Shown one piece after another: positions 25,701 through 34,115 of a DNA stretch of 36,209 nucleotides (positions are counted from its first letter, which is position 1; every line of letters starts with the position of its first letter). Under the pieces are notes generated by a model. The model saw only the letters and a list, made by a program, of their open reading frames with translations, was not told the origin of the DNA and made no database searches. The position numbers were made by a program, and so were the translations under genes. Source of the DNA: Clostridia bacterium (lineage in GTDB: Bacteria; Bacillota; Clostridia; Oscillospirales; CAG-272); assembly GCA_017415485.1 (NCBI GenBank), contig JAFQGP010000060.1, positions 1 to 36,209 of the forward strand. The letters are read 5' to 3'.

Positions 25701-28700
25701 CGCTTCGGAATGGAAGAAGGTAACGAAAGAAAACGGCTGGAATCGCGGCTGTCCCTTCACCGTCATCCATTGCTCCGACGGCGATGTCGATCTGATCGAA
25801 TACGACGGCTCGCGCGGGCTTGAATACCGAATTGAGGGCGATCACGCCGTGCTTGTCGGCATTGGTACTTGCACCGATAAGGATATTGTAACTGCAACGA
25901 CCTATAACGGTCTGCCCGTTACCGGAATCGACAGCTTTGAAATATCCGGCAACAAGGGGATAACCTCAGTCACTGTCTCCGAGGGTGTTACTCATATTGA
26001 AGTGTGTGCATTTTCAGGTTGCCCCGATCTTCGCGCCGTCTATCTGCCGAGTACGCTTCAATTTTTGTCCGCGGGCGAAGGAATTGCATTTGAAAACTGT
26101 GATAATATCGATACAATAAAGGTAGCTGACAGTAATCCGAAATACTATTCTGTCGGGAACTGTCTGATCGAAAGAGGAACAGGCAATCTTGTTTTGGCGT
26201 GCTCAAAGAGTGTTCTGCCGTCCGACGGAAGCATAAAGAGTATAGGTCAATTTGCTTTCGGAGGCAGTGATTCGCTTGAGAAAATTGTTATTCCGGAAGG
26301 AGTCACAGTAATTAATCCTTATGCTTTTGCCGGATGCGCTTCGCTCAAAAGCGTGACATTCCCCGACAGCTTAACTACCGTCAAGTGGGATGCGTTTGCA
26401 AATTGCACCTCGCTTGAATCGGTCAAGCTTGGCGATAACGTGACAGAGATCGGAAGCCGTGTATTCAGTGGCTGTTCGAGTCTTGTTGACATTACCCTTC
26501 CGGGGCGCGTGGATTCCTTCGGCGAGGAGATATTCGCGGGATGTCCTATCGAAAGCATTGTCATCCCCGACGGGGTAAAGACCCTTCACGGCGGAATGTT
26601 TGCTAATTGCCGAAAGCTCAAAAGCGTAACACTTCCCAATGGAATTGAAACAATAGTCGGCTTTGCTTTCGCTTATTGTTCGTCTCTCGAAAAAATAACG
26701 CTCCCCCGCAGTGTAACGAAGATACAAGGCGAAGTTTTTGCAGATTGCTCAAACCTTACCGAGTTCACCTTCAAAGGCACAAAGGCGGAATGGAACGCTA
26801 TAGAGAAACAGGACGGATGGAACGACGGCTGTCCCTTCACCGTCATCCATTGCTCCGACGGTGATCTTGAGCTCTACGAATACGACGGCTCGCGCGGGCT
26901 TGAATACCGAATTGAGGGCGATCACGCCGTGCTTGTGGGCATTGGTACTTGCACCGACAAAGAGATCATCGTCGCTTCTACCTATAACGGTCTGCCCGTT
27001 ACGGCAATCGGACGCAAAGCTATTTATTCGCTTGACGGCATAACGCGCGTCGTCATATCCGATACCGTAACCCATCTCGATTATATGGCTATCGCGTGGT
27101 GTTCCGATCTCGAATCGATCCATATTCCTGCCAATCTGACGACTATGGAAGAGTACGCGATCATTGCATTCGGCAATATTCGCAGCATTACCGTTGACCC
27201 GAACAATCCGAACTATTACAGCGTGAATAATTGCCTTATAAACAGAGAAACGAAAACACTCATTCTCGGCTGTGATACAAGCATTATCCCAACCGACGGA
27301 AGCATCAGCGCCATAGCGCCTAAAGCTTTTACGATGTGTGACGGCATTGAAAGTATCACTATCCCCGAGGGTGTAACAAAAATCGGAGAGGATGCCTTTT
27401 ATGATTGCTCGGCGCTCAAAAGCATTGAGCTTCCCGAAAGTCTGATTACAATAGATTCGAGCGCTTTCGCAAACTGCTCGTCGCTCCAAAATGTAAAGCT
27501 CGGCGGTAAAGTCGAGTATATGGGCGATTACGTTTTTTCCGAATGTGTGAAATTGGGCGAGATAATACTCCCCGACAGCCTGAGCTTTCTCGGAAATTAT
27601 GCTTTTCAGTGTTGTACCGATCTAAAGCGTGCAGTTCTGTCGAGCAATCTGGAAATACTCGAGCTGATGATTTTCGCATCCTGCACGAATCTTGAAGACG
27701 TTATCATCCCCGAGGGTGTGAAAATCATTAGCACCGATGCTTTTTCAAACACTGCGCTGAAGGAACTAAAACTGCCCGCGAGCATCAAAGAGATACGGCA
27801 GGGGGCGTTTGAATATTGCGACAATCTTATGAATGTAAGCTATGCGGGAACTGTTGCCCAATGGATCGCCGTAGAAAAGGACATCGGTTGGCACACAGTC
27901 GGCACATTCAAAAAGATTAGTTGCTCGGACGGCGAGATGAAGCTCTACTCAGATTCCAAGGATGAAGGCAGCCTCGGACTTGAATATGAGATCAACACGG
28001 ACGGCAAGAGCGCACGATTGATTGGCGAAGGTATCTGTACCGATGCCAAAATAGTAGTTGCGGCAAAATTCCACGGCCTGCCGGTGACCGAGATATATTC
28101 GGTTGCTCTGTCGAACTGCGACTTTATCGAGGAGATCGTAATTCCCGAGGGCGTAACGGTTATCCGCAACCAAGCCTTCTACCGTTGCGTAAATCTGAAA
28201 AAAATAACCTTGCCGAGCACGCTGGAATATATCTACGATTCCGCTTTTGCCGATTGCGAGAGTCTTGTAAGCATAGTCATCCCAAGAGAAGTAAAGCTTA
28301 TTGAGACTTGGGCGTTTCGGGATTGCAAAAATCTCACGAAGTTTACCTTTGCGGGTACAGTCGCTGAATGGAACGCCGTTCAGAAAGGTTTGGGCAACAA
28401 TTGGAACGAAGGCTGCCCCTTCACCGTCATCCATTGCTCCGACGGAGATGTTTTAGCGGAGCCGATGTCCTATGACGAGGCTACCGAGCTTGCGCGTCAG
28501 TATTGGTCGCCGATAGAAAGCGGATATTTCGTCTGCTATGCAAGCTACGAAATGTATCTCCTCGTTCGTCCCGATGAAGTGATCGTGGACAGGATCTACA
28601 TTGACCGCTACACGGGCGAGATCTCGCAGCCCAAGCTGACATATCCCGACATACCCGATCCACTTCTCAAGGTTCTTCTCAACGAAACGACCTATATCCG

Positions 28701-29178
28701 CCAATTTGATTCCGAATCGGAAGGGTATTTCAAGGATACCGTCCTTGATTACCCGACCGCGGAGACAGGCTCTTTCGGCTACGCCGTCTGCGATCTTGAC
28801 GGAGACGGAAAGGAAGAGCTTATCCTTTCCTCGATGCAATATGAGATCGTTCTGCGCGAATTTGAGGGCAAGGTTTACGGATATTTGTTCGACTTCAGAT
28901 CTTTGCTTGATCTCAAAACCGACGGAAGCTTCAATTTCACCTCGAACGCGGGAATGACTTACGGCACGGCAAGGCTGAGTTTTGACGGCACAAAATACGT
29001 TTTCACCGAATTGACCCGAAGAGAACTTGTCGATAACGGAAGCATATCCTACTTTGTTGACGACAAAAAGGTCACAAAAGAGGAATTTGACGCCCGCGAG
29101 GCACTTCTTTCGCAAGAAGAAGCACCTTACGAGCACCTTGCGATCTATCCCCTCAGGGCTTGGTTCCCCGGAGGATAA
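22786..29178 (+). CDS. Giant single-pass membrane protein with BspA-like LRR ectodomain (putative anti-sigma/sensor)
   Basis: 2130 aa with no cleavable signal. Residues 1-50 are cytoplasmic and carry RLIEALEYID, FIEEAA and IKPR, motifs shared with the partner of sigma factor 2. One membrane helix follows (about 52-74), then a Thr/Pro/Glu-rich stalk (85-135). About 140-1890 is LRR_5/BspA repeat in six blocks, each opening with GLEY/IGTCTD/YNGLPV units and most ending GT-x-EW ... GCPFTVIHCSDGD. The C-terminal part (about 1890-2130) has a PepSY-like segment, DLDGDGKEEL and the shared tail. The four-base overlap with an ECF sigma gene and the cytoplasmic motif suggest an anti-sigma factor whose sensor is the LRR array; this is inference. 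No zinc-finger anti-sigma motif or sortase signal is present. Blocks four and five are nearly identical in part at DNA level. Confidence 0.88.
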   Translation: MKREKNYKTARLIEALEYIDVRFIEEAAEKIKPRPTGQAFYGKPSRSKALRQFLALAACVLLLSAAIPAITYLANHLPDIVAFFIGDETTGTDPELTHPETPPTETSRAPETTVNTDPETTAPLYDGTTAEPEPEHNGSYGLEYKMNEDGKSAMLFHRGICTDENVIVASVWNGVPVTIIGEAAFADYIKYKTITIPESVTAIDMRAFKNCTGLESVVLHDGISYIGADAFENCVSLTEITLPKSLEWIQTGLFANCINLQKVIIGNEVERIVFGAFYDCSALRELHYLGTKAEWNKIQKDLDWNAKSAITVVHCSNGDVEITPYNADEPEYDGSRGLEYKVNNDGKTASLFGIGTCTDTEIVVASTYNSLPVTEIFYNAFNGNSQIVSVIIPESVTFIEERAFANCSSLQRITLPSGLKNFGEAETFKNCTSLKTIVLPDGMNYLGVETFKGCTSLESIVMKGVGSIDISAFEDCTKLNNIVISGKCIEISHSAFKNCSSLTNFSFDGTVNEWLKLAKEDEWSEGCPFTVIHCSDGDVDLIEYDGSVGLEYSIGGNAEIGRYMTLDGIGTCTDVDIVVASYYKGYPVKYIEQGAFYGQTQIKSIRLSDTVERIDSQAFRNCTSLESIYIGSGFREFNSNAFWGCGNISKIEIDPDNKFFEGVNCIIEKSRKALVRGCRTTVIPADGSVTRIDGLAFIDVHGLTSITIPEGVTSLGEDAFSGCPDLKSIHFSSTVNSFELVSVMGCDALEVITVDSKNPRFYSSGNCVIEKETGTLFLGCGGSVIPNDGSIKKIGYYAFGSNDSLTNIVIPNGVTHIDGYAFAGCAGLKEIILPDSVTRVGFGVFSGCSSLERFEFSENTKTIGSWVFDNCVNLREVKMPKYGSIGEGVFSGCSNLESIVIPIGQDILHIGTFSACINLKSVVLPDTLTQIHSPFPDCTSLKSITIPAGVTIIENQAFIGCTSLTEFNFKGTASEWKKVTKENGWNRGCPFTVIHCSDGDVDLIEYDGSRGLEYRIEGDHAVLVGIGTCTDKDIVTATTYNGLPVTGIDSFEISGNKGITSVTVSEGVTHIEVCAFSGCPDLRAVYLPSTLQFLSAGEGIAFENCDNIDTIKVADSNPKYYSVGNCLIERGTGNLVLACSKSVLPSDGSIKSIGQFAFGGSDSLEKIVIPEGVTVINPYAFAGCASLKSVTFPDSLTTVKWDAFANCTSLESVKLGDNVTEIGSRVFSGCSSLVDITLPGRVDSFGEEIFAGCPIESIVIPDGVKTLHGGMFANCRKLKSVTLPNGIETIVGFAFAYCSSLEKITLPRSVTKIQGEVFADCSNLTEFTFKGTKAEWNAIEKQDGWNDGCPFTVIHCSDGDLELYEYDGSRGLEYRIEGDHAVLVGIGTCTDKEIIVASTYNGLPVTAIGRKAIYSLDGITRVVISDTVTHLDYMAIAWCSDLESIHIPANLTTMEEYAIIAFGNIRSITVDPNNPNYYSVNNCLINRETKTLILGCDTSIIPTDGSISAIAPKAFTMCDGIESITIPEGVTKIGEDAFYDCSALKSIELPESLITIDSSAFANCSSLQNVKLGGKVEYMGDYVFSECVKLGEIILPDSLSFLGNYAFQCCTDLKRAVLSSNLEILELMIFASCTNLEDVIIPEGVKIISTDAFSNTALKELKLPASIKEIRQGAFEYCDNLMNVSYAGTVAQWIAVEKDIGWHTVGTFKKISCSDGEMKLYSDSKDEGSLGLEYEINTDGKSARLIGEGICTDAKIVVAAKFHGLPVTEIYSVALSNCDFIEEIVIPEGVTVIRNQAFYRCVNLKKITLPSTLEYIYDSAFADCESLVSIVIPREVKLIETWAFRDCKNLTKFTFAGTVAEWNAVQKGLGNNWNEGCPFTVIHCSDGDVLAEPMSYDEATELARQYWSPIESGYFVCYASYEMYLLVRPDEVIVDRIYIDRYTGEISQPKLTYPDIPDPLLKVLLNETTYIRQFDSESEGYFKDTVLDYPTAETGSFGYAVCDLDGDGKEELILSSMQYEIVLREFEGKVYGYLFDFRSLLDLKTDGSFNFTSNAGMTYGTARLSFDGTKYVFTELTRRELVDNGSISYFVDDKKVTKEEFDAREALLSQEEAPYEHLAIYPLRAWFPGG
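25747..25863 (+). repeat. Long direct repeat inside the giant LRR gene (copy 1)
   Basis: Nearly identical to 26827-26943 at an offset of exactly 1080 bp (360 codons). It includes a perfect 35-bp stretch (25747-25781) and a perfect stretch of about 59 bp (25798-25856). It marks the junction between LRR blocks. Confidence 0.85.
26827..26943 (+). repeat. Long direct repeat inside the giant LRR gene (copy 2)
   Basis: Second copy of the block junction; a single C/G change separates the copies over the tract of about 60 bp ending at 26938. Confidence 0.85.
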
Positions 29179-29182
29179 AGCA

Positions 29183-29221
29183 AACTTCCCGAACCGTTTT
29201 TTACGGTTCGGGAAGTTTTTT
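29183..29221 (+). terminator. Rho-independent terminator after the giant LRR gene
   Basis: 15-bp stem (29183-29197 with 29203-29217), T-rich loop, followed by TTTT: a textbook intrinsic terminator that closes the first sigma operon. Confidence 0.9.
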
Positions 29222-29249
29222 CGCATTATTATGTTCACAGAAAAAATTA

Positions 29250-29278
29250 TTGACAACGAAAAAATAATATGATATACT
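29250..29278 (+). promoter_or_regulatory. Promoter for the second LRR lipoprotein
   Basis: TTGACA (29250-29255), 17-bp spacer, TATACT (29273-29278). Confidence 0.78.
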
Positions 29279-29288
29279 TAAATCGAGA

Positions 29289-29305
29289 GGAAGGCTGATG
29301 CTTCC
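29289..29305 (+). promoter_or_regulatory. 5'-terminal leader hairpin (copy 2)
   Basis: GGAAG (29289-29293) pairs with CTTCC (29301-29305) around GCTGATG. It matches copy 1 (18109-18129) in loop and in distance from the promoter. Confidence 0.45.
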
Positions 29306-29353
29306 CCGAAGAATATCGAAGTTCACACCTACCATTCGCAAAAGGAGTTTTTA

Positions 29354-32300
29354 ATGAAAAAAATAAACATTACTTTAGTTATGCTGCTCGCGCTTGTGCT
29401 TGTATTTACAGGCTGTCGCGGCGATGGCGGCGAGGACACGACAGCTCCTCTGACCGTCACCGAATCCCCGGCGGTAACAACTTCGCCCGAAACTACTGCC
29501 GAAGAAACCACTTCCGCGCCCGAAACAACCGCGGAGGAAACAACAGCAGAGGAAACAACCGCAGAGGAAACGACCGCTCCGGTCGAAGATGTTTACGACG
29601 GCTCACGCGGGCTCGAATATTGGGTCATCGGAACCGGATACAGGGTGCGTCTTGTCAGCATTGGCACCTGCACCGACACCGACGTCGTTGTGGCATCGAC
29701 CTATAACGGTGCGCCGGTTACCGAGATCAGCGCGGGAGCTTTCGCGGGCGGCGAGAAGATCGAATCGATCACGCTGTCCGACAGCATCACCACAATTCCC
29801 GCCGGAGCTTTTGCGGGTTGCACCAATCTGAAAAAGCTTGTCATCGGCGCGGGCGTGAATAATTTCAGTCCCTCTGTTCTCAAAGATTGCCCTTCACTTG
29901 AGAGCATTGAGGTCTCACCCGAAAACGCGAACTATTCTGCCGTGAACGGCTGTATCATCAACAAACACACCAAAACCTTGGTCTATGCGACCGAATCGGC
30001 ACAGATCCCGAGCGACGGCAGCGTTGAGACCATAGCCGCGGGGGCTATTGCAAACCACAAAAATCTCACCTCGCTCGTCATCCCCGAGGGGGTCAAGACG
30101 ATCAAAGCGGGCGCGATCGCGAATTGCCCCGAGCTCCAAACCGTTGCTCTGCCCGCAAGCCTTGAGACCTTCGAGGAAGGCGCGCTGGTCGGATGCCCCA
30201 AGCTTTCCTCCCTCTCTACCAAAGATGACGGCAACTACGTCGTCAAGGGCAACTGCCTTGTCAGCATTCCGCTCAAGCGGCTGATCCTCGGATTCTCCAC
30301 AAGCGTCATCCCCGACGATCTTGGGATCGTGTATATTGGAAAATCCGCCTTTGAGGGCTCGGGAATAACGTCGGTCAGCATCCCCGATTCTGTCACGACC
30401 ATCGAGGAATCGGCTTTCCGAAACTGTACCGCACTCAAGAGCGTAACCCTCCCCGACAGTCTGACAACGATCTCGGATTACGCCTTCTATGAATGCTCCG
30501 CGCTCGAGGCGGTCGAATTCCTGCGTAATGTGAAGACTATCGGAAAATATGCCTTCACGGGATGCACTTCTCTCACGTCTTTAAGGGTCGGAAGCTATAT
30601 CAAATCTGTCGAAGAGGCGGCGTTTAAGGACTGCACTTCGATCAAGACTCTAATTATCGACAAGTATTCGAGCTGGAGTAATTCCGATATATATTTTGGC
30701 AAATCCGTATTTGAGGGCTGCACCGCGCTTGAGAGCGTTGAGATCTCCGATAGCGGACTGATCACCTATGGCGAAGCTGCTTTCAAGAACTGCACAAGCC
30801 TCAAGAGCTTCAGGCATGTCAGAACCTATTATTACGTCCCTGCGGAAATGTTTTACGGCTGCACGAGCCTTGAAGAGGTTGAATTCTCCGACAATCTTTC
30901 CGAGATACGCAACAATGCCTTTTACGGTTGCACGTCTCTGGGGAGCGTGACCGTCGGCGAGTCGCTCCAAAAGATTCAGGATAACGCCTTTTACGGCTGC
31001 CGTTCTCTTGGAGAGTTCGTCTACCTTGGCGTCTCCGGTGATTGGCAGGGCATCACGAAATCTGCAAATTGGCGCGATGGGGCTCTCTTCACCGACGTCA
31101 AATGCTCCGACAAAACTATCGGCGTCAATGATCCTCTGAATCACAACGGCGCGCCCGGACTCGTCCACGTTATGAACGCTGACGGCAATTCCGCAACTCT
31201 CACCGACCTTGGCAAATGGTGGTTTTCAAACGGTGCAAAATTTGCCGATACCTATAACGGCGTGCCCGTCACACACATTGCGCCCGACGTTTTCAAGGGC
31301 AGAGTTAATGTGGTGCAAAAAATAACATTGCCGCAGAGTCTTGTCGAGATCTGCGAGGGGCAGTTCATATACTGCAATCGCCTCTCAAGCGTGACCATCC
31401 CCGCAACCGTTAAAGAGATCGGCGCGGATGCTTTCCGCGGCTGTTTAGAGCTTGAAACGGTGACTTTCAAAGGCACACGCGAACAGTGGAAGCAAATCAA
31501 GCTGGGCGAAAACTGGAATATCGGCTGTAATTTTACCACAGTTACCTGCTCCGACGGCACCTTGACCGTAGACTTGCCCGCAGAAGCAAACGACGGCACA
31601 CCCGGTCTGTATTACAGCATATCCAATGACGGCTATGCATACCTGAGGGCTATGGATCAGAATTGCACCGAAACAGAAATCAGAATCGCAACGGAATACA
31701 GGGGATACAAGGTGACCCGCATATATGAACGCGCGCTTCAGTACAATACACAGATCAAGAGCGTTATAATCCCCGAAGGAATAACCTCTATCGGAGACTA
31801 CGCCTTCTACGGTTGTTCGTCGCTTAAGAGCGTCAAGCTGCCAAAGTCTTTGCTCAGCATAGGCGAATATGCATTTGCGGCTTGCCCCGAATTCAAGAGC
31901 ATTTCACTGCCCGATGGACTTACGACTCTTATCGGCAACGCCTTCTACGGCACCCCCATAAAGGAACTCTATATTCCCAAGAACGTGACCGATATCGGCT
32001 GGATCGAATGCGAAACTCTCGCGACCCTCGAGATCCACCCCGACAATCCGAGATACAGATTTGTTGGCAATTGCTACATCGACAAAGAAACAAAAACGCT
32101 CCTGCAGGTCTTCGGCAAACCCACCTTCCCGACCGACGGAAGCATCGAGACCTTCGGTGAGGGCGTGCTTTGGGGCAACGAGGAGATCACCGAGCTGATC
32201 ATCCCCGAGGGCGTTACCCATCTTTGGAATAACGCAATAGGCGACAATCCAAATCTCAAAAAGCTCCATATCCCGAGCACGCTTGTCGAGATCTATTCTC

Positions 32301-33901
32301 CGATCGAATCCTATTTCGATCTCAGAAATCTTGAAAAGATAACCGTTGCAGCCGGTAACGAGCGTTATTATGCCAAGGATAACTGCCTTATTGAGAAGGA
32401 CACCGGCTTGCTGATGATGGTCAACAAGTACGGCAAGATACCGACTGACGGAAGCATCAAGAGCATAGGCGAAGGCGCTTTCGCGGCATTCAAGGATCTC
32501 AAGTCGATCGTTATTCCCGAGGGAGTTGTCAGCATAGAAGAGGGTGCTTTCAGCGGTTGTTCCTCTCTTGAGAGTGTAAGCTTCCCCGAAAGTCTTGAGA
32601 GCATCGGCTCACGTGCGTTTAGCGGATGTACCGCGCTGAAGAAAATTGATATCGGCGATAACGTCAAGCACTTCGGAACCGAAGTCTTTGTGGGATGCAC
32701 CGCGCTCGAAGAGGTCAGCCTGCCCAAAGAGGTCGAATATTGGACTTGGGGTATTTTCGACTCCTGCACGAGCCTCAAACGCATCGTTGTACCTTACGGA
32801 GTTAAAGACTTTGACATCCGCAGATGCACAAGCCTTACCGAGGTCGTGCTCCCCGAGACCGTGACACACGCAGCTTTTAACGGTTGCACAAGCTTGCGCA
32901 CCGTCATCCTGCCCGAAAGTATGAGGAGTATGTACGATATGTTCTTCGGCTGCACAGGACTCGAAGAGATCGTTCTTCCCGCGGGCTTGACCGTGATCTA
33001 TTCCGAGGCATTCTACGATTGCACCTCGCTCAAAAAGGTCACCATCGAGGGCGACATCACCGAGATCGGCGCCGAGGCTTTCCGTAATTGCATCTCTCTT
33101 GAAACCATCACGCTTCCCGCATCCGTGAAATCGATCAAGTCGGACGCTTTCAAAGGCTGTACCGCGCTTCGCGAGATCGTCTTTGAGGGAAGTAAGGCAG
33201 AGTGGGCAAAGATCTCGAAGGGTGCAAACTGGGATACCGACACCGCGCTTGCCGTGATCCGTTGCTCGGACGGCAATATCACCGCGGACGCTCAGCCCGA
33301 GGATTATTCCGATATGTCAAAGATCCCCGAGCCGCTCAGAGACGTGCTTCTCGGCAAAGCGACCTTCCGCTACGCGGGCAAGGGCGTGGATATTCTGCTT
33401 GAAGATATCGAAACCTCTTGGGAAAAGGGTATACTCAAGGAGAAGGATAACGTTGCTTACGCAGTCCTTGATATGGACGGCGACGGAAAGCTTGAGGTCG
33501 TGGTGTCAACTTATTTTACCGATACCTACTATGATTCCAATTACGGCGACAAGATCATCCTCCGCGAGGAGGGCGGCGTTGTTTACGGCTACCATTTCGG
33601 CGGCAGCTCGCTCCATAAAGGTGATTATATGGAAGATATCAAGGCTGACGGCTCGTTTATATGGTGTATCGATACTCCGATGAGATATGATTGCTACGCA
33701 ACCATCCGCTTCTCCGGCGAAAATTACACGATCGTGACGCATTGCAAATATAGTATATCGGGAGCGGACGCCGAATATGATATTGCAGGCAAAAAGGTCA
33801 CCCGAGAGGAGTTCAACGAGTACACCAAGCGTTTTGACAAAGATCACGTCATCTGGTACCACCTCGACCGCTACCCGCTTGAAAATTCGACGAAAAATTA
33901 A
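29354..33901 (+). CDS. BspA-like LRR lipoprotein 2
   Basis: 1515-aa surface lipoprotein whose first 21 residues differ from LRR lipoprotein 1 at one position; Cys21 is the lipidation site in VFTGC. The stalk contains a short ETTAE tandem repeat. Residues about 95-1310 are LRR_5/BspA repeats in three blocks opening SRGLEYW, APGLVHV and TPGLYYS, with linker units carrying a DG-x-ETF or EGV-x-L turn. The C-terminal part (about 1310-1515) lacks the PepSY-like segment of its relatives but keeps an acidic DMDGDGKLEVV loop and the VTREEF ... YPL tail. AAAGGAG lies 7 nt before the ATG. It probably acts as a surface adhesin or ligand-binding protein; a functional link to the flanking sigma operons is suggested by position and shared domains only. 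Confidence 0.9.
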   Translation: MKKINITLVMLLALVLVFTGCRGDGGEDTTAPLTVTESPAVTTSPETTAEETTSAPETTAEETTAEETTAEETTAPVEDVYDGSRGLEYWVIGTGYRVRLVSIGTCTDTDVVVASTYNGAPVTEISAGAFAGGEKIESITLSDSITTIPAGAFAGCTNLKKLVIGAGVNNFSPSVLKDCPSLESIEVSPENANYSAVNGCIINKHTKTLVYATESAQIPSDGSVETIAAGAIANHKNLTSLVIPEGVKTIKAGAIANCPELQTVALPASLETFEEGALVGCPKLSSLSTKDDGNYVVKGNCLVSIPLKRLILGFSTSVIPDDLGIVYIGKSAFEGSGITSVSIPDSVTTIEESAFRNCTALKSVTLPDSLTTISDYAFYECSALEAVEFLRNVKTIGKYAFTGCTSLTSLRVGSYIKSVEEAAFKDCTSIKTLIIDKYSSWSNSDIYFGKSVFEGCTALESVEISDSGLITYGEAAFKNCTSLKSFRHVRTYYYVPAEMFYGCTSLEEVEFSDNLSEIRNNAFYGCTSLGSVTVGESLQKIQDNAFYGCRSLGEFVYLGVSGDWQGITKSANWRDGALFTDVKCSDKTIGVNDPLNHNGAPGLVHVMNADGNSATLTDLGKWWFSNGAKFADTYNGVPVTHIAPDVFKGRVNVVQKITLPQSLVEICEGQFIYCNRLSSVTIPATVKEIGADAFRGCLELETVTFKGTREQWKQIKLGENWNIGCNFTTVTCSDGTLTVDLPAEANDGTPGLYYSISNDGYAYLRAMDQNCTETEIRIATEYRGYKVTRIYERALQYNTQIKSVIIPEGITSIGDYAFYGCSSLKSVKLPKSLLSIGEYAFAACPEFKSISLPDGLTTLIGNAFYGTPIKELYIPKNVTDIGWIECETLATLEIHPDNPRYRFVGNCYIDKETKTLLQVFGKPTFPTDGSIETFGEGVLWGNEEITELIIPEGVTHLWNNAIGDNPNLKKLHIPSTLVEIYSPIESYFDLRNLEKITVAAGNERYYAKDNCLIEKDTGLLMMVNKYGKIPTDGSIKSIGEGAFAAFKDLKSIVIPEGVVSIEEGAFSGCSSLESVSFPESLESIGSRAFSGCTALKKIDIGDNVKHFGTEVFVGCTALEEVSLPKEVEYWTWGIFDSCTSLKRIVVPYGVKDFDIRRCTSLTEVVLPETVTHAAFNGCTSLRTVILPESMRSMYDMFFGCTGLEEIVLPAGLTVIYSEAFYDCTSLKKVTIEGDITEIGAEAFRNCISLETITLPASVKSIKSDAFKGCTALREIVFEGSKAEWAKISKGANWDTDTALAVIRCSDGNITADAQPEDYSDMSKIPEPLRDVLLGKATFRYAGKGVDILLEDIETSWEKGILKEKDNVAYAVLDMDGDGKLEVVVSTYFTDTYYDSNYGDKIILREEGGVVYGYHFGGSSLHKGDYMEDIKADGSFIWCIDTPMRYDCYATIRFSGENYTIVTHCKYSISGADAEYDIAGKKVTREEFNEYTKRFDKDHVIWYHLDRYPLENSTKN
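29522..29578 (+). repeat. 15-bp tandem repeat in the lipoprotein stalk
   Basis: Three full units of GAAACAACCGCAGAG-type sequence plus a partial fourth encode repeated ETTAE. LRR lipoprotein 1 has only one such unit at the same place, so the tract has expanded or contracted in whole codons. Confidence 0.8.
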
Positions 33902-33909
33902 ATAATTCT

Positions 33910-33931
33910 CCCGCAGGCTTTTGCCTGCGGG
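33910..33931 (+). terminator. Terminator after LRR lipoprotein 2
   Basis: CCCGCAGGC and GCCTGCGGG form a perfect 9-bp stem with a TTTT loop, followed by ACTTCTTTA. It sits only 9 bp before the -35 box of the next promoter. Confidence 0.75.
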
Positions 33932-33940
33932 ACTTCTTTA

Positions 33941-33969
33941 TTGACAAACTCAAATAAATATGCTATTAT
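33941..33969 (+). promoter_or_regulatory. Promoter of the second ECF sigma operon
   Basis: TTGACA (33941-33946), 17-bp spacer, extended TGC-TATTAT (33964-33969). Confidence 0.75.
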
Positions 33970-33980
33970 ATTTGTGAATC

Positions 33981-34010
33981 TGCACAAAATGGGTTGGGTC
34001 AATTTGTGCA
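33981..34010 (+). promoter_or_regulatory. Inverted repeat in the sigma factor 2 leader
   Basis: TGCACAAA (33981-33988) and TTTGTGCA (34003-34010) are perfectly complementary across 14 nt; another TTTGTG stands at 33971-33976. It lies near the predicted transcript start and could be an operator or a leader stem-loop. Confidence 0.45.
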
Positions 34011-34115
34011 AATCTACAAAGTTCCGGAAAATACCGAAATATATGAAACCAAAATGCCCCGAGGTGGTACTTGATAGATGAAGGGACCCTTTGAAAACTG
34101 ACAGGAGGTGAGCGT

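Noticed and set aside
28790-28830. Dockerin module from the DLDGDGKEEL motif
   Set aside because: Only one acidic loop per protein is present and no paired second repeat or cohesin is seen; it more likely is a single calcium-type loop in the shared C-terminal domain.
22786-29178. CRISPR-like or satellite repeats in the giant gene
   Set aside because: The periodicity is that of coding LRR units in one intact frame.
28900-29178. Sortase anchoring of the LRR proteins
   Set aside because: No LPxTG-like motif, hydrophobic tail or basic end is present at any LRR C-terminus; anchoring is by N-terminal lipid or membrane helix.
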